A DNA stretch of 64,000 nucleotides from Sciurus carolinensis (Eukaryota > Chordata > Mammalia > Rodentia > Sciuridae): the NCBI RefSeq assembly GCF_902686445.1, contig NC_062215.1:32076750-32140749 (forward strand). Direction: 5' to 3'. The position numbers were made by a program, and so were the translations under genes. The notes beneath the pieces are model-generated. The model ran no database searches. It had not been told where the DNA came from and saw only the letters and a program-made list of their open reading frames with translations. This document shows, in pieces, positions 32,700 through 44,311 of this stretch (within the stretch, counting starts at the first letter, position 1; every line of letters begins with the position of its first letter).

Positions 32700-33905
32700 T
32701 CTTTCTACGTTGTATTTGGAAATAATTTAAGACTTACAGGAACATCTTAAAGAATAAGTACATGGAACCCATGGCCTTCACTCACCTGGTGTCTAAGAAT
32801 GGCGATATTCCCTGACCTAACTACAGGACAGTTAGAAACTTCAGAAACTTAATGTCGATACGGGGCTTTTACGTAATCCACCATCTGCATTCCAGTTTTA
32901 TCAGTCAACCCGGTATGTCCTTTGTGGAATTCTTTCTCTCTCCAGTACAGGATGTAATAGAGGAACAGTATGGCATTTAGTTTTTTTTAATGTCTTTTTA
33001 GTGTACTTTAATCTGGAATGTTTCTGCAGCCTTTCTTTGCCTTCTGTGACATTGCCATTTAAAAAGAATATACATCCCCCCCCCCGCTTTTTTTTCCATG
33101 AGAACATTCTTGTCCAATATTTCCTCATGATTAAATTCAAGTTATGCATTCCTGGCAGAATATGATGTTAAGCGTTTTTCATGTCCTTCTCAGGCTATCA
33201 CGTCTGGAGGCACTTGATGTCCATCTGCCTCTCTTTGATGACCTGGCCAAGGTGCTGTTTGATTTCTCCACTGTATGGTAATTAGGTTTTCTCTTGCAGC
33301 GAACACGCAGTCTTTGGGTGGACACTGTAAGATGGTGCTCCCTGTCCAAGTTTCCCCTCTGCTTAGCCTCCACCCATGCTTCTTGCCTGATCTGGTCTTG
33401 ACTGGTGGTTACAAGGTGACCGTCCTGCTCCTGGCCTCTCGCCTTGTCTTCCGGTTGGTGGTCAGCATTCGTCTGTGAACGACCCTTCCTTCTTGGCTAT
33501 CGTAGATGTGGACTCATGGAGTCCTATTATTTCAGTGGCTTATAATCATTACTATAGTTAATTATTTTGGTGCCTAAATTGGACTAGTGGGAGGCCTTTA
33601 TTCTGATTTCTTCCGACGTTTTAAAGTGCTTCCTAGCTTTCTGGCACACCACATTGTTCCAGGTTCCTCTTGTGTCTGCCCTGCCCAGACCTGGAGTTGG
33701 TCATTTCTCTAAGGAGCCAGTTTCTTTCGGTGAGGAATGGATTTAGAGACCAAGATAAATCAGTGTTAGTCGATCACCTTTGCTCGTTATTGCTGGGGTG
33801 TTTTGCTTCTAGGCCGTTGCAGTGGTGGTCTGGGAAACATCTGTGTGTAAATGGGCACATGCACACCCGTGGATGTATGCATGTGTGAAACACATTCGTA
33901 TTTTA
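32700..33905. repeat. Long ancient L1-like (L1M type) segment
   Basis: Landmarks occur in order over about 1.2 kb: 'ggaaataatttaagacttac', 'agtgtactttaatctggaat', 'tcctcatgattaaattcaag', 'gtccttctcaggctatcacg', 'tggactcatggagtcctatt', 'ctagctttctggcacaccac' and 'ctctaaggagccagtttctt'. I associate this series with a non-coding part of old mammalian L1 elements. Divergence is high. No ORF is preserved. Confidence 0.5.
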
Positions 33906-34834
33906 GAACTCAGGCATTCACACCACACGCCCAGTCCCAGCTCTTCTGACAGCGTGCTTTGGTGCCTCCACTGTCTGTCTCTGTGAGGTCCTTGTCTGTC
34001 ACACTCAGCGCTTTACTAGCTTGCGCAGTCCCATGGCACATCTGAGACAGGACCAGCACGGCGTGCCCAGGCTGCTGTGGAAGACTGACCTGCCATGAGG
34101 CGTTCGGGGCTTGTGCACTCGGCCCGCTGTCCCAGCTAGACGCCAGGTGCCCAGTCGGGTCCCGTGGGCATGAGCTCCTGGGCTTGCTGTCCCCACACCC
34201 TTCGCTGTGGGTGTGGCTTGCTTCCAGCCTCAGGGTTTCTCCCTCTTGCCGTCCTGCTCCTTGTTCATCCAGCCTTATCCTGAGAGGAGTGCTGCTCCCC
34301 GCGGCCGCCCTCCAACCCTGGCCCCCTCCCCGAGAGGCAGCTGACCTCAGTGTGTAGAAAGCACCGTCCTTGCTTTTCCTTCTATAAAGACAAGCGGTGT
34401 GTGTCTCTTCCTCATTTCCCCTTCTTTCTTGTACAGAAGGTAGCATAGCGCCTGCTCTCGAAGGCATCTTCGCATTTTTCAGACTGAGCTCACGCCCGAA
34501 CCGAATGTGTTTTCCTTACTGCCCTTTCCCTCTTGCGGGTCCCCTGCAGAGCGCACAGGGCGCTCAGTAGTCCCGCCTTGGTGGGCTCCCTTGGTTGTGA
34601 TAGGTGCGTCTTACCCGTTGAAGTAGAGAAATGGGTGGTAGATGGAGGATGAAGAAAAAAAGGAAATTCAGAGGAGATGAGTTAGGTCTGTACCCCCCAA
34701 ATATTGCTTTTCATCAAATCTTTTTTTTTTAAACCATATTCTCAAGTGATTGGTTTTAGAATTACTTAATATATTTTTAATATTGATTCACTTTATAACT
34801 ACTATAAAGGAGAAACCACTATTGTCTATGTGCT
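33906..34834. other. Single-copy non-coding stretch
   Basis: A minus-strand frame of 185 codons starting near 34467 lies in GC-rich sequence and has no recognisable domain. I regard it as chance. Nothing else is supported. Confidence 0.4.
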
Positions 34835-35045
34835 TTTCTCTTTTTCATTTTTAAAATGGGTGCATTATAATTATACGTAACAGTAGTGTTTGTTGTTACA
34901 TGTTCGTATGTGCACATGACACAATTTGGTCAGTTTCACCCCCCAGTACTTGGCCTTCCCTCCCGACGTCACTCTCTCTGGGCCCCTTCCTCTAGTCTGC
35001 TGGTCTCCCTTGTAGTTTTGCCAGATTCCCTCCACTTGCATTTCT
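34835..35045 (-). repeat. Rodent L1 3' UTR fragment
   Basis: 'gcattataattatacgtaac', 'gttgttacatgttcgtatgt' and 'acacaatttggtcagtttca', then a C/T-rich 'cctcccgacgtcactctctc' stretch, resemble the reverse-complement 3' UTR of sciurid-type L1. No coding part remains. Confidence 0.5.
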
Positions 35046-37846
35046 TGAGAGTTGCATAAAAATTGCAACCGTTTGGAATTTAAGAAGTGTATCAGTGAAA
35101 TAACCCCTTTTAATATTTATTTGTAACAGGAATTGAAACATGAAAATCATACCTACTTTTTAAATTTTAAGTATTTCTTAATGAAGATGTAAACTCATTG
35201 AATTCATTGATCTCATCCATTGATTTAATGTGTGCCATAAACTACAACAGGGCCTCTCAGGGGATTTGAGAGAGGAATAAAATAAAAATGTGGATATGGT
35301 AACTATAGTCCAAACTGGATGAGTTTAAATGCTTTTAGGACCAAAAGATAATCTTTGTTGTTGTTGTTTGACTTATTGATAGGACATTTTACCAAGGGTC
35401 TTATTTATAGTGTTCAAACAGAATATAAAGAGTGGTACCAGGTGTGTGTGTGTTTATTTTGAATTTACCCTGGTTATCTTTAAAATGATGCCTTAAGGAT
35501 TCAGGCCACATCTTAGCCATATCAACACGTACCAGTTATGCCTCTGCCATGGAGTTCCATATAGACAATTTACCAGCATCCTGCCGAGGCCGGCTTCTCA
35601 ATTAAGCAGCCCGTAGCCAGTGCTCCTGTTCACCATTGTTCCTGGAAATGAGTTATGGCAGTCCTGGCCCTTCCCCTTGCTCATCCATTGCCATGGATAA
35701 TAAGGATGTGGTGTGTCCTGGACTAGGATGCTAGAAAAAGAAGTGGGAATTATTAACCAAGCACTCTAGAGTGTATCGTTATCAAAATTTGAATTATGAG
35801 ACCTGTGTTCCAAAATAGCTCTTTAAAAATATCTGAAACATTGTTTTTAAATAACGAATGCGACATTACAGCAGCAATTTTCAAATTCTAAGCAAAGAAA
35901 AGGAACACGTCCACCCACCATCCTGCCTGCGGGTCACGTTGCTTGCCAGGCCCGTCCCCGGGCGTGCAGGCCCTCTGGTGTAGGCGTTTCTGAAGAGCAG
36001 ATGTCCGCGCTTCTCTTGCTCTTCCCACTTCGCGTGGTGTGGCCCGTGGCTCTTTTATTGGGGTTGTCTGTCTTCATCATCGTGACTGGAGTGTTCAGTG
36101 AGGTACCTCCCTGGGGTCTCTACCCACAGCGGCCCTGGAAGCAGAGAGGTAGAATTTGGCCCTGGGGTTTCTCCCTTGGCAGAGTGGGTCGTCTCTGGTT
36201 TGCCCACAGTTCCTGCCCAGTGGACTTAGCTGGAGTGGGTGTTGTCCGCCCTCCTCAGGTCACCTCAGCAAGCTGTCAGGCTCTCAGGATGTTGGCCTTC
36301 CACCTGTCTGACCATTCTTTCCTTCTCTCGTTCACTGAGCCAGCACTACTAGCCTTGCTCTCTGCTAGGCCCCGGGCTGGCTGTGAGGAGACAGCTGGGA
36401 GCAAGATGAGTGCATTGGGTCCCTGCCTTCCTGGGTCTCACGGTTCATTTGCACGGTTCCTCTGTGCTTCACTGCATGTTCAGCCCGTCCTGGTCGACTC
36501 CTGGGTGCGTGCCTTGCAGCAGGCAGAGAAGGTGACATTGCTGTAGGAAACATCTGGGACCTCCTCTGCCTTCTTCTGAGTTCTTCGCCTGCTTTGGTTC
36601 TTTCCTCGGGGCACAGGTTGCTTGCAGTGCCCCTCACCGCGGCTCCAATGTGTACCTGTGGTGCTGTGTGAGGACCGGTAGAGCGGGGAGCTGAGATGGG
36701 GTCCCTGCGATAGTGACAGGTGCCTGGGCTGCCCCCAGGACTAGCGACCACTGCTCAGACTCAGGCACTCTCAGGTTCAGGTCACTCTTGGAGTGAGGGA
36801 AGATGCCCTTTTGGGGAACGGTGGTGTTTATGAGGTGGTGTCCCTTTCTTCCCCAAGTCACAGCCCCTCTCAGTGTCCTGATGTCTTAGCTTCTGTTTGA
36901 GTTAGGAAAGGTCTGATGATGTTTGTACCCTCCTAGGTGCCAGGGTGCTGCCTGTAAGCCGCCTTTTTCAAATTATGACTGAAGAGCTTCACCTCTGGTT
37001 CAGGGCTTCACGTCCTGGCTAGCAGACCAAGGAGATATTTGGGGATACAGAGAAGGTTTCTCACAGCTTCCGGAAAACAGCAGTCTCTGGCTGGCCCTCC
37101 ATCGTGCTTCCTGGCTGATTACTCCTTTGTTCTGTTCCAGGGTCAGAGGTCTGAGGGTCCCGGCTGCTGCCCTCGGGCAGCCCTCTGTCCTATCATTAGG
37201 ATCCTCCTCTGCCCACCTGCTTCTCCCTTTTAGTGATGAATACTGTTTGACTCCTGACTCAGCAGCCGGGGGTTTGCAGAGTGTGAATGTGTGTGTGTGC
37301 GTGCACGTGCGCTCTCCTGTGCACGTGTGCATGTGCCCCTGAGTTCATTGGAAGGGTGTTGGAGAGCAGCCCCGGAGAATGAAAACTTAACAGAAGAGTA
37401 CAGGAAACTCAGAGGTTCTCCATTAGCACAGGTGGGGAATAGCATTTAACTCTTCTTCATAATTAACATTTATGAGTGATTCTGACAGTGATTAAAGAAA
37501 TAGGGGAAAGCTGTCAACATATGTGGCCATTATACATACTGGGGGAAGAACAAAGAGGACAATGAAATGCTGCGATGATTGGCCTTAGGAAGGTGAATTG
37601 TGTTCGTCTATGTCTCGGTACTGTGTGGTGACTAACGGTGATACAAACACTTCAGCAGACCAGTAGATCACCTTGTATCAGGTTAATTACAGTCGTCAAG
37701 TTGGTAAACATGCATTTTGTGTTCCAACCTGTCTGCTTGCAACCAGGAACAATATAAAGGAGTTAACTGTGGTCTTGGTGGGCTTATCAAGCAGAGGAAT
37801 GTTAGAAATTATTTAACTTGAAGCCTTTTTAATCCGGTTTCAGGAG

Positions 37847-37849
<3 letters not shown>
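35046..37849. other. Single-copy non-coding stretch
   Basis: About 2.8 kb. The part at 35.09-35.9 kb is AT-rich and repeat-poor. A plus-strand frame of 181 codons begins at 36001 with a hydrophobic start. It has no convincing promoter, splice sites or family match and is probably chance. A (GT)-rich stretch lies near 37290-37330. Confidence 0.4.

Positions 37850-37890
<41 letters not shown>
37850..37890 (+). repeat. (CA)n microsatellite
   Basis: About 20 perfect CA dinucleotides, immediately upstream of the L1 insertion site. It is likely length-polymorphic. Confidence 0.95.
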
Positions 37891-37891
<1 letters not shown>

Positions 37892-37918
37892 CTGAAAACC
37901 CAAATGAGGGTAGGAAAC

Positions 37919-37934
37919 CAAGAATTTAATTTTT
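37919..37934 (+). repeat. L1 target-site duplication, 3' side
   Basis: The 16 bases 'caagaatttaattttt' recur at the other end of the L1. The T run merges with the element's A-tail, so the exact junction may differ by a few bases. Confidence 0.9.
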
Positions 37935-38189
37935 TTTAATTAAAATATTTCTTATTTTTACAGATACATTTTGATTCATTGTATACAAATGGGGTACAAC
38001 TTTTCATTTCTATGGTTGTACACAATGTAGATTCACACCATTCATGTGATCATACATATATATAGGGTAATACTGTTTCGTTCTACTGTTTTTCCATCCC
38101 CATCCCCTCCCACCCCTTTTTCCTCTACACCATCCAAAGATCCTTCATTCTTCTCTTCCCCCCATCATTCCCCCTCTTTATTTATTGTC

Positions 38190-41100
38190 ATGCATTTATC
38201 AGAGAAAACATTTGGCCTTTGTTTTTTGGGCTTGGCCTATTTCACTTAGCATAATATTTTCCAACTTCATCCATTTACGAGCAAATGCCATAATTTATTC
38301 TTCTTTATGACTGAGTAATATTCCATTGTGTGTATATACCACAGTTTCTTTATCCATTCATCAACTGAAGGGCATCTAGGTTGGTTCCACAATCTAGCTA
38401 TTGTGAATTGAGCTGCTATGAACACTGATGTGGCTGTATCTCTGTAGTATGTTGATTTTAAGTCCTTTGGGTATAAACCAAGGAGTGGGAAAGCTGAGTC
38501 AAATGGTGGGTCCATTCCAAGCTTTCTGAGGAATCTCCATACTGCTTTCCAGAGTGGCTGCACCAATTTGCAACTCCACCAGCAAAGTATGCCAACACTT
38601 ATTATTGCTTGTGTTCTTGATAATAGCCATTCTCATTGGAGTTAGATGAAATCTTAGGGTCGTTTTCATTTGCATTTCTCTAGTTACTAGGAACGATGAG
38701 CACTTTTTCATATATTTGTTGATCACCTGTATATCTTCTTCTGTGAAGTGTCTGCCCATTTCCTTAGCCCATTTATTGATTTGGTTATTTGTATTTTGGG
38801 TGAAAAGTTTTTTAAGTTCTTTATAAACTTTGGAGATGAGTGCTCTGTCTGAAGTGTGTGTGGAAAAGATTTTCTCCCACTCTGTAGGATCTCTTTTCAC
38901 ATTATTGATTGTTTCCTTTGCTGAGAAAAAAATGTTTTAGTTTGAATCTATCCCATGTATTGATTCTTGCTTTTATTTCTTGCACTATGAGGGTCTTGTT
39001 AAGGAAGTTTCGTCCTAAGCCAACATGATGGAGATTCGGGCCTACTTTTTCTTCTGTTTGGTGAAGGGTTTCAGGTCTAATTCCTAGATCCTTAATCCAT
39101 TTTGAGTTTTGTACAGGGTGAGAGATAGGGGTTTAATTTCATTTTACTGCATATGGATTTCCAGTTTTGCCAGCACCATTTGTTGAAGAGGCTATCTTTT
39201 CTCCATTGTAAGTTTTTGGCACCCTTGTCTAGTATGAGATAACTGTACTTATGTGGGTATGTCTCTGTGTCTTCTATCTTGTACCATTGATCTACCTGTC
39301 TATTTTGGTGCCAGTACCATGCTGTTTTTATTACTATTGCTCTATAGTAGAATTTAAGTTCTGGTATTGTGATACCTCCTGTATCACTCTTCCTGCCCAG
39401 GATTGCTTTGGCTTTTCTGGGTCTTTGGTTCTTCCAGATGAATTTCATGATTGCTTTTTCTGTTTCTATGAGAAATGTCATAGGGATTTTAATTGGAATT
39501 GTGTTAAATCGTATAGTGCCTTTGGAAGTATGGCCATTTTGATAATATTAATTCTGCCTATCCAAGAACATGGGAGATCTTTCCATCTTCTAAGAACTTC
39601 CTCAATTTCTTTCTTCAATGTTTTGTAGTTTTCATTGTAGAGATCTTTTACCTCTTTGGTTAGATCGATTCCCAAGTATTTTAATTTTTTTGAGGCTATT
39701 GCGAATGGAGTTGTTTTCCTCTTTTCCCTTTCAGATGTTTCATCACTTATGTATAAAAATGCTTTAGATTTATGTGTGTTGATTTTATATCTAGCCATTT
39801 TGCTGAATTCATTTATGAGGTCTAGAAGTTGTCTGGAGGAATTTTTAGGATCCTGTAAATAGAGAATCATGTCATCAGCAAATAGTGACATCTTGAATTC
39901 CTCTTTTCCTATTCGTATCCCTTTAATATGTTTAGTCTGTGTTAATTGCTCTGGCTATTATTCAAGGACAGTGTTGAATAGAAGTAGTGAAAGAGGGCAT
40001 CTGTGTCTTGTTCCAGTTTTTAAAGGGAATGCTTTCAGTTTTTCTCCATTAAGAATGATGTTGACCGTGAGCTTAGCATAAATAGCCTTTACAATGTTCA
40101 GGTATGTTCCTACTGTCCCTATTTTTTCTAGTGTTTTGAGCATGAAGGGGTGTTGTATTTTGTTGAATGCTTTTTCTGCATCAGTTGAAATAACCATATA
40201 ATTCTTATCCTTAAGCTGTTGACATGATGGATTATTGATTTACGGATATTGAACCAACCTTGCATTCCCTGGATGAACCTCACTTGATCGTGGTGCACTA
40301 TCTTCTTAATATGCTTTTGGATACAGTTTGCCGGTATTTTGTTAAGCATCTTTGAGTCTATATTCATCAAGGGTATTGGTCTAAAATTTTCTTTCCTTGA
40401 TGTGTCTTTGCCTGGTTTGGGTATGCGGGTATCAATTAGCTTCATAGAATGAGTTTGGTAGGGTTCCCTCCTTTTCTGTTTCCTGGAATACTTTGAGAAG
40501 TATTGGAATGAGTTCTTCTTTGAAGGTCTTGTAGAACTCGGCTGAGAATCCATCTGGTCCTGGGCTTTTCTTGGTTGGTAGGTTTTTGATGCCTTCTTCT
40601 ATTTCATTGCTTGATATTGATCTGTTTAAATTGTGTATGTCCTCCTGGTTCAGTTTGGGAGGAGCATATATCTCTAGAAATTTGTAGATGTCTTCGGTAT
40701 TTTCTATTTTGTTGGAATATAGATTTTCAAAGTAGCTTCTCATTATGTTATGTATTTCAGTGGTGTCTGTCATGATATTTCTTTTTTTATCATGAATTTA
40801 TTAATTTGAGTTTTCTCTCTCCTCTTTGTTAGTGTGGCTAAGGGTTTGTCTATTTGTTTACTTTTCAAAGAACCAACTTTTTGTTTTGTCAATTTTTTGA
40901 ATTGTTTCTTTTGTTTCAATTTTATTGATTTCAGCTCTGATTTTAATTATTTCCTGTCTTCTACTACTTTTGGTGGTGCTCTTTTTCTAGGGCTTTGAGC
41001 TATAATGTTAGGTCAGTTAGTTGTTGACTTTCTATTCTTTTCTTGAATGCACTCCATGCAATGAATTTTCCTCTTAGTACTGCTTTCATAGTGTCCCAGA

Positions 41101-41962
41101 GATTTTGATACCTTGTATCGTCATTCTCATTTACCTCTTAAGAATTTTTTAATCTCCTCCCTGATGTTTTCTGTTATCCATGCTTCATTCAGTAGCATAT
41201 TATTTAGTCTCCAGGTGTTGTAGTAATTTCTGTTTTTAATTTTGTCATTGATTTCTAATTTCATTCCATTATTGTCTGATGGAACACAAGGCAGTATCTC
41301 TATTTTTTTGCATTTACTAAGGACTGCTTTGTAGCATAACATATGGTTTGTATTCTAGTAGGTTCCTTGTGCTGCTGAGAAGAAAGTGAATTCACTTGTT
41401 GATGGATGGAATATTCTATATATGTCTGTTAAATCTAAGTTATTGATTGTGTTATTGAGTTCTATGGTTTCTTTTTTTGGTTGTTGTTTGGAAGATCTAT
41501 CCAGTGTTGATAATGTTGTGTTAAAAGTCACCCAGAATTATTGTGTTGTGTTCTGTTTGATTCCTGGAATTGAGAAGGATTTGTTTGATGTACATGGATG
41601 CACAGTTGTTTGGGGCATAAATATTTATGATCTTTATGTCTCCCTGATTTATAGTTCCCTTAAGCAGTATGAAATGTCCTTCTTTATCCCTTCTGACTAA
41701 CTTTGGCTTAAAGTCCACTTTATCTGAAATAAGGATGGAAACCCCCACTTTTTTTACTGTGTCTGTGTGTGTGGTAGGTTTTTTCCCATCCTTTCACCTT
41801 TAGTTTGTGGATGTCTTTTTCTATGAGATGAGTCTCTTGAAGGCAGCATATTTTTGGGTCTTTCTTTTTAATCCAATCTGCCAGTCTATATGTTTTCATT
41901 GATGAGTTTAGACCATGAACATTCAGGGTTATTATTGAGACATGATTTATATTCCCAGTCAT
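38190..41962 (-). pseudogene. L1 ORF2 (endonuclease-reverse transcriptase), broken
   Basis: In functional L1s this protein nicks target DNA and reverse-transcribes the L1 RNA at the nick. The N-terminus reads NINHVSIITLNVHGLNSS, followed by LQETHL, the asparagine and glutamate motifs of the APE-type endonuclease. [14 protein letters not shown] (near 40570) marks the start of the reverse transcriptase. The catalytic motif appears as FADD at about 39880, the normal L1 form. The C-terminal part includes HTMEYYSVIKKNK near 38300. The reading frame is split into at least nine pieces by stops and frameshifts, including one near 38290 that shifts the last 35 or so codons. The length, about 1,250 codon-equivalents, matches the family. 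Confidence 0.93.
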
Positions 41963-42019
41963 TTGGGCTTATTTTTGGTTTTTAACTTGACTTGGTTCCT
42001 CCTTTGAATGGATTTGCCT

Positions 42020-43054
42020 TTAAGGTAGTTCCTCCCTTTGCTGACCTACATTGTTGTTTTTCATTTCCTCCTCATGGAATATTTTGTTGAGAATATTCTG
42101 TAGCGCAGGCTTTCTATTTGTAAATTCTTTTAACTTTTGTTTATCATGGAAGGATTTTATTTCATCTTCAAATCTGAAGGTTAGTTTTGTTGGGTATAGG
42201 ATTCTTGGTTGGCAACCATGTTCTTTCAGAGCTTGAAATATGTTGTTCCAGGCCCTTCTAGCTTTTAGAGTCTGGGCTGAGAAATCTGCTGATATCCATA
42301 TTGGTTTCCCACTATATATAATCTGATGCTTTCCTCTCCCAGCCTTTAAAATCCTATCTTTATTTTGAATGTTAGGCATTTTCATTACAATGTGCCTTGG
42401 TGTGCTCTCATGTAATTTTGTGTATTTGGTGTTCTTGTAAGCCTCTTGTATTTAATTTTCCATTTCATTCTTCAGGTTTGGGAAATTTTCTGATATTGTT
42501 TCATTGAATAGGTTGTTCATTCCTTTGGTTTGTATGTGTGCCTTCCTCAATCCCAATAATTCTTAAATTTGGTCTTTTCATGATGTCCCATAATTCTTGA
42601 AGATTCTGTTCGTGATTTCTTACCATCTTCTTCTCTGTTTGGGCAACTTTATTTTCAAGACTAAATATTTTGTCTTCATTGTCTGAGATTCTGTCTTCCA
42701 AGTGGTCTAGTCTGTTGGTGATGCTTTCCATTGAGTTTTTTATTTGGTTTATTGTTTCCTTCATTTCAAGGATTTCCGTTTGGGTTTTTTTTTTTTTTTT
42801 TGAGAATCTGTGTCTCTTTGTTGAAATGATCTTTTGCTTCCTGTAGTTGTTCTTTCAACTGCTTATTGGTATGATTATTCATTGCTTTGCATTTGCTCTC
42901 TTATCTCATCCTTTGCTTCATGAATCATCTTAATCATGTATAATCTGAAGTCCTTTTCTGAGATTTCTTCTACCATAATGTCACTGGATTCTATTAATAT
43001 AGAATCTAGGTTTGTTTGGATCATTTTCTTCCCTTGTTTTTTAATGTTGTTCAT
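42020..43054 (-). pseudogene. L1 ORF1 (RNA-binding chaperone), broken
   Basis: ORF1 proteins form coiled-coil trimers that coat L1 RNA. An ATG at 43052-43054 opens a frame beginning MNNIKKQGKK. A heptad-like stretch (near 42760-42640, with NRLDHLEDRISDNEDKI) is the coiled coil, and 'LRIIGIEEG' near 42560 leads into the RNA-recognition region. The C-terminal domain (42385-42020) includes ARRAWNNIFQALKEHGCQPR and LYPTKLTF, which are recognisable ORF1 motifs. Total span is about 345 codons, normal for the family. Stops occur near 42880 and between the coiled coil and C-terminal domain, and a T17 run near 42787 marks slippage, so no intact protein is made. Confidence 0.88.
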
Positions 43055-43697
43055 GTATCTTCCCCTCTAGCAGTGCAGATCTGGGGTTCTGTAGTTTCTC
43101 CCCTATAGGCTTATAGTGACCCTATAGGTTTCCAAAACCTTTTCTTTAAGGGGGAGATCAATATTAGCAGTGCCCATTTCAGACAGTATGCAACCCAAAA
43201 CCAAATAGCCCCTATGAGGATGTTAACAACATTGTCATAATAAACAGAATGAGTTCAATTGTTATCTTCAGTATAACAAACAGATTTGCAATAAGGTCTA
43301 CAGTTTCTAATGGAGGACAAAGAGGATGTGGAGGGGTGTAGGATGTAGCTCTTAATGGGATAAGAAAAGAATATATAGAAGTTCTAGATCACAGAGTGAG
43401 AGAGAGTGTAATCAAAAGAAGTTGGTTGTTAGTGACAAGGGAGAAAGAGACTCTGAGGGAACAGGTAAACAAAAGGAAAAGAGAGCGAGAAAAGTAAAGA
43501 AATAAAAACTTAAAATTTTTCAATAAGGAGAAAAAAAGAAAATCTACACCACAACAGTCATATAGTATTCAAACCTCCCAGTCTTCAGTAGCCTGATGTA
43601 TGAGAGGTACCTGACAATGAGCTTCCAGTCTCCAGCAGGTGACTCAGGATGGGATTTACCCCACCTAAAGATGGGAGCTACGGCTTCCAGGATTATC

Positions 43698-43709
43698 CAA
43701 GATGGCCGC
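43698..43709 (+). promoter_or_regulatory. YY1-like motif in L1 5' UTR
   Basis: 'caagatggccgc' resembles the YY1 site (core ATGG in an AAnATGGC context). It is antisense to the L1, as is the known YY1 site in human L1 5' UTR. Its position about 250 bases into the element differs from the human one. Function is inferred. Confidence 0.4.
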
Positions 43710-43760
43710 TCTGGCTTCCAAATGTGTTGGCAAATGGGGAGCTGCAGCTGGGGGTGTGGG

Positions 43761-43961
43761 CATGGTCCGGCAGGGGTCCTGGAGGTGGTGTGTTGTCGGT
43801 CTGGTTGCGGGATCCTGGAGGCGGGGTACAATCAGTTGGTCTGGGGGGCCTGGTGGTAGCGCACAGTCAGTTGGTCTGGGGGTCCTAGGAGCAGTCAGTT
43901 GACTGAGGGCCCTGGAGGCAGGGAGTGATTGATCAGGCTGAGGGATCCTGGAGACGGGGCT
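43761..43961 (-). repeat. Tandem GC-rich repeats in the L1 5' UTR
   Basis: On the element's strand, about six imperfect units of roughly 26-36 bases carry a 'ctccaggatccc' like core followed by 'cagaccaactgactg'. They stand at the very 5' end of the L1. Rodent L1s commonly carry repeated promoter monomers there, so a promoter role is a reasonable inference. The units differ in length and sequence, unlike well-kept mouse monomers. Confidence 0.7.
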
Positions 43962-43977
43962 CAAGAATTTAATTTTT
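43962..43977 (+). repeat. L1 target-site duplication, 5' side
   Basis: 'caagaatttaattttt' is identical to 37919-37934. This defines the 5' end of the element as complete. Confidence 0.9.
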
Positions 43978-44285
43978 AAATCCAAGAGTATTGTAGAATC
44001 CAGTAGTACCTGAACATCTCCTAAACATACCCTTGTTTGCTGCCTTTGTAGAAGAATTAAAGTCATCTAGTGACTCTAGTGATGTCACCTCAGTGGATTC
44101 TTGCTGACTGATGCTGTGTGAATTATAAATGAACCATATGGAACCGCTTTATATTAAGTAACGTATGTGTTCCAGTAATAGTTATTTAGGTTGTAATCTT
44201 TTCAAAATCTGTTGTTAGTGATTGGAGAGTTTTCACCTGAGGTTGTTAATGCTTTAGTGCCTGTTGTTAATAGTGCCAGAGATAG
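43978..44285. other. Single-copy AT-rich sequence
   Basis: The continuation of the pre-insertion locus. No feature seen. Confidence 0.4.
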
Positions 44286-44311
44286 GTGTGTGTGTGTGTG
44301 TGTGTGTGTGT
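44286..44311 (+). repeat. (GT)n microsatellite
   Basis: About 13 perfect GT dinucleotides. Confidence 0.92.

Larger units (their letters stand above)
37935..43961 (-). mobile_element. Full-length, inactivated LINE-1
   Basis: A 6.0-kb non-LTR retrotransposon lies on the minus strand. In its own direction it has a 5' UTR with short GC-rich tandem repeats (43961 to about 43055), ORF1 (43054-42020), a gap of about 57 bases, ORF2 (41962 to about 38190) and a 3' UTR running to a short A-rich end near 37935. A 16-bp target-site duplication flanks it, the mark of target-primed reverse transcription. Both ORFs are broken by stops and frameshifts, so the copy cannot move by itself. Divergence is nonetheless low enough to read most domains, so it is younger than the MIR and L2 relics around it. 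Confidence 0.95.

Noticed and set aside
33910..34467. Minus-strand open frame of 185 codons
   Set aside because: No recognisable domain and composition-driven. It overlaps other frames.
36001..36546. Plus-strand open frame of 181 codons with a hydrophobic, signal-anchor-like start
   Set aside because: GC-rich sequence makes long frames likely. The rest of the translation has no family features, the end overlaps repeat-like sequence, and no regulatory or splice signals support it.
38190..43054. L1 ORFs as an active element or novel reverse-transcriptase system
   Set aside because: Multiple stops and frameshifts in both ORFs, and the domain order is that of ordinary mammalian L1.
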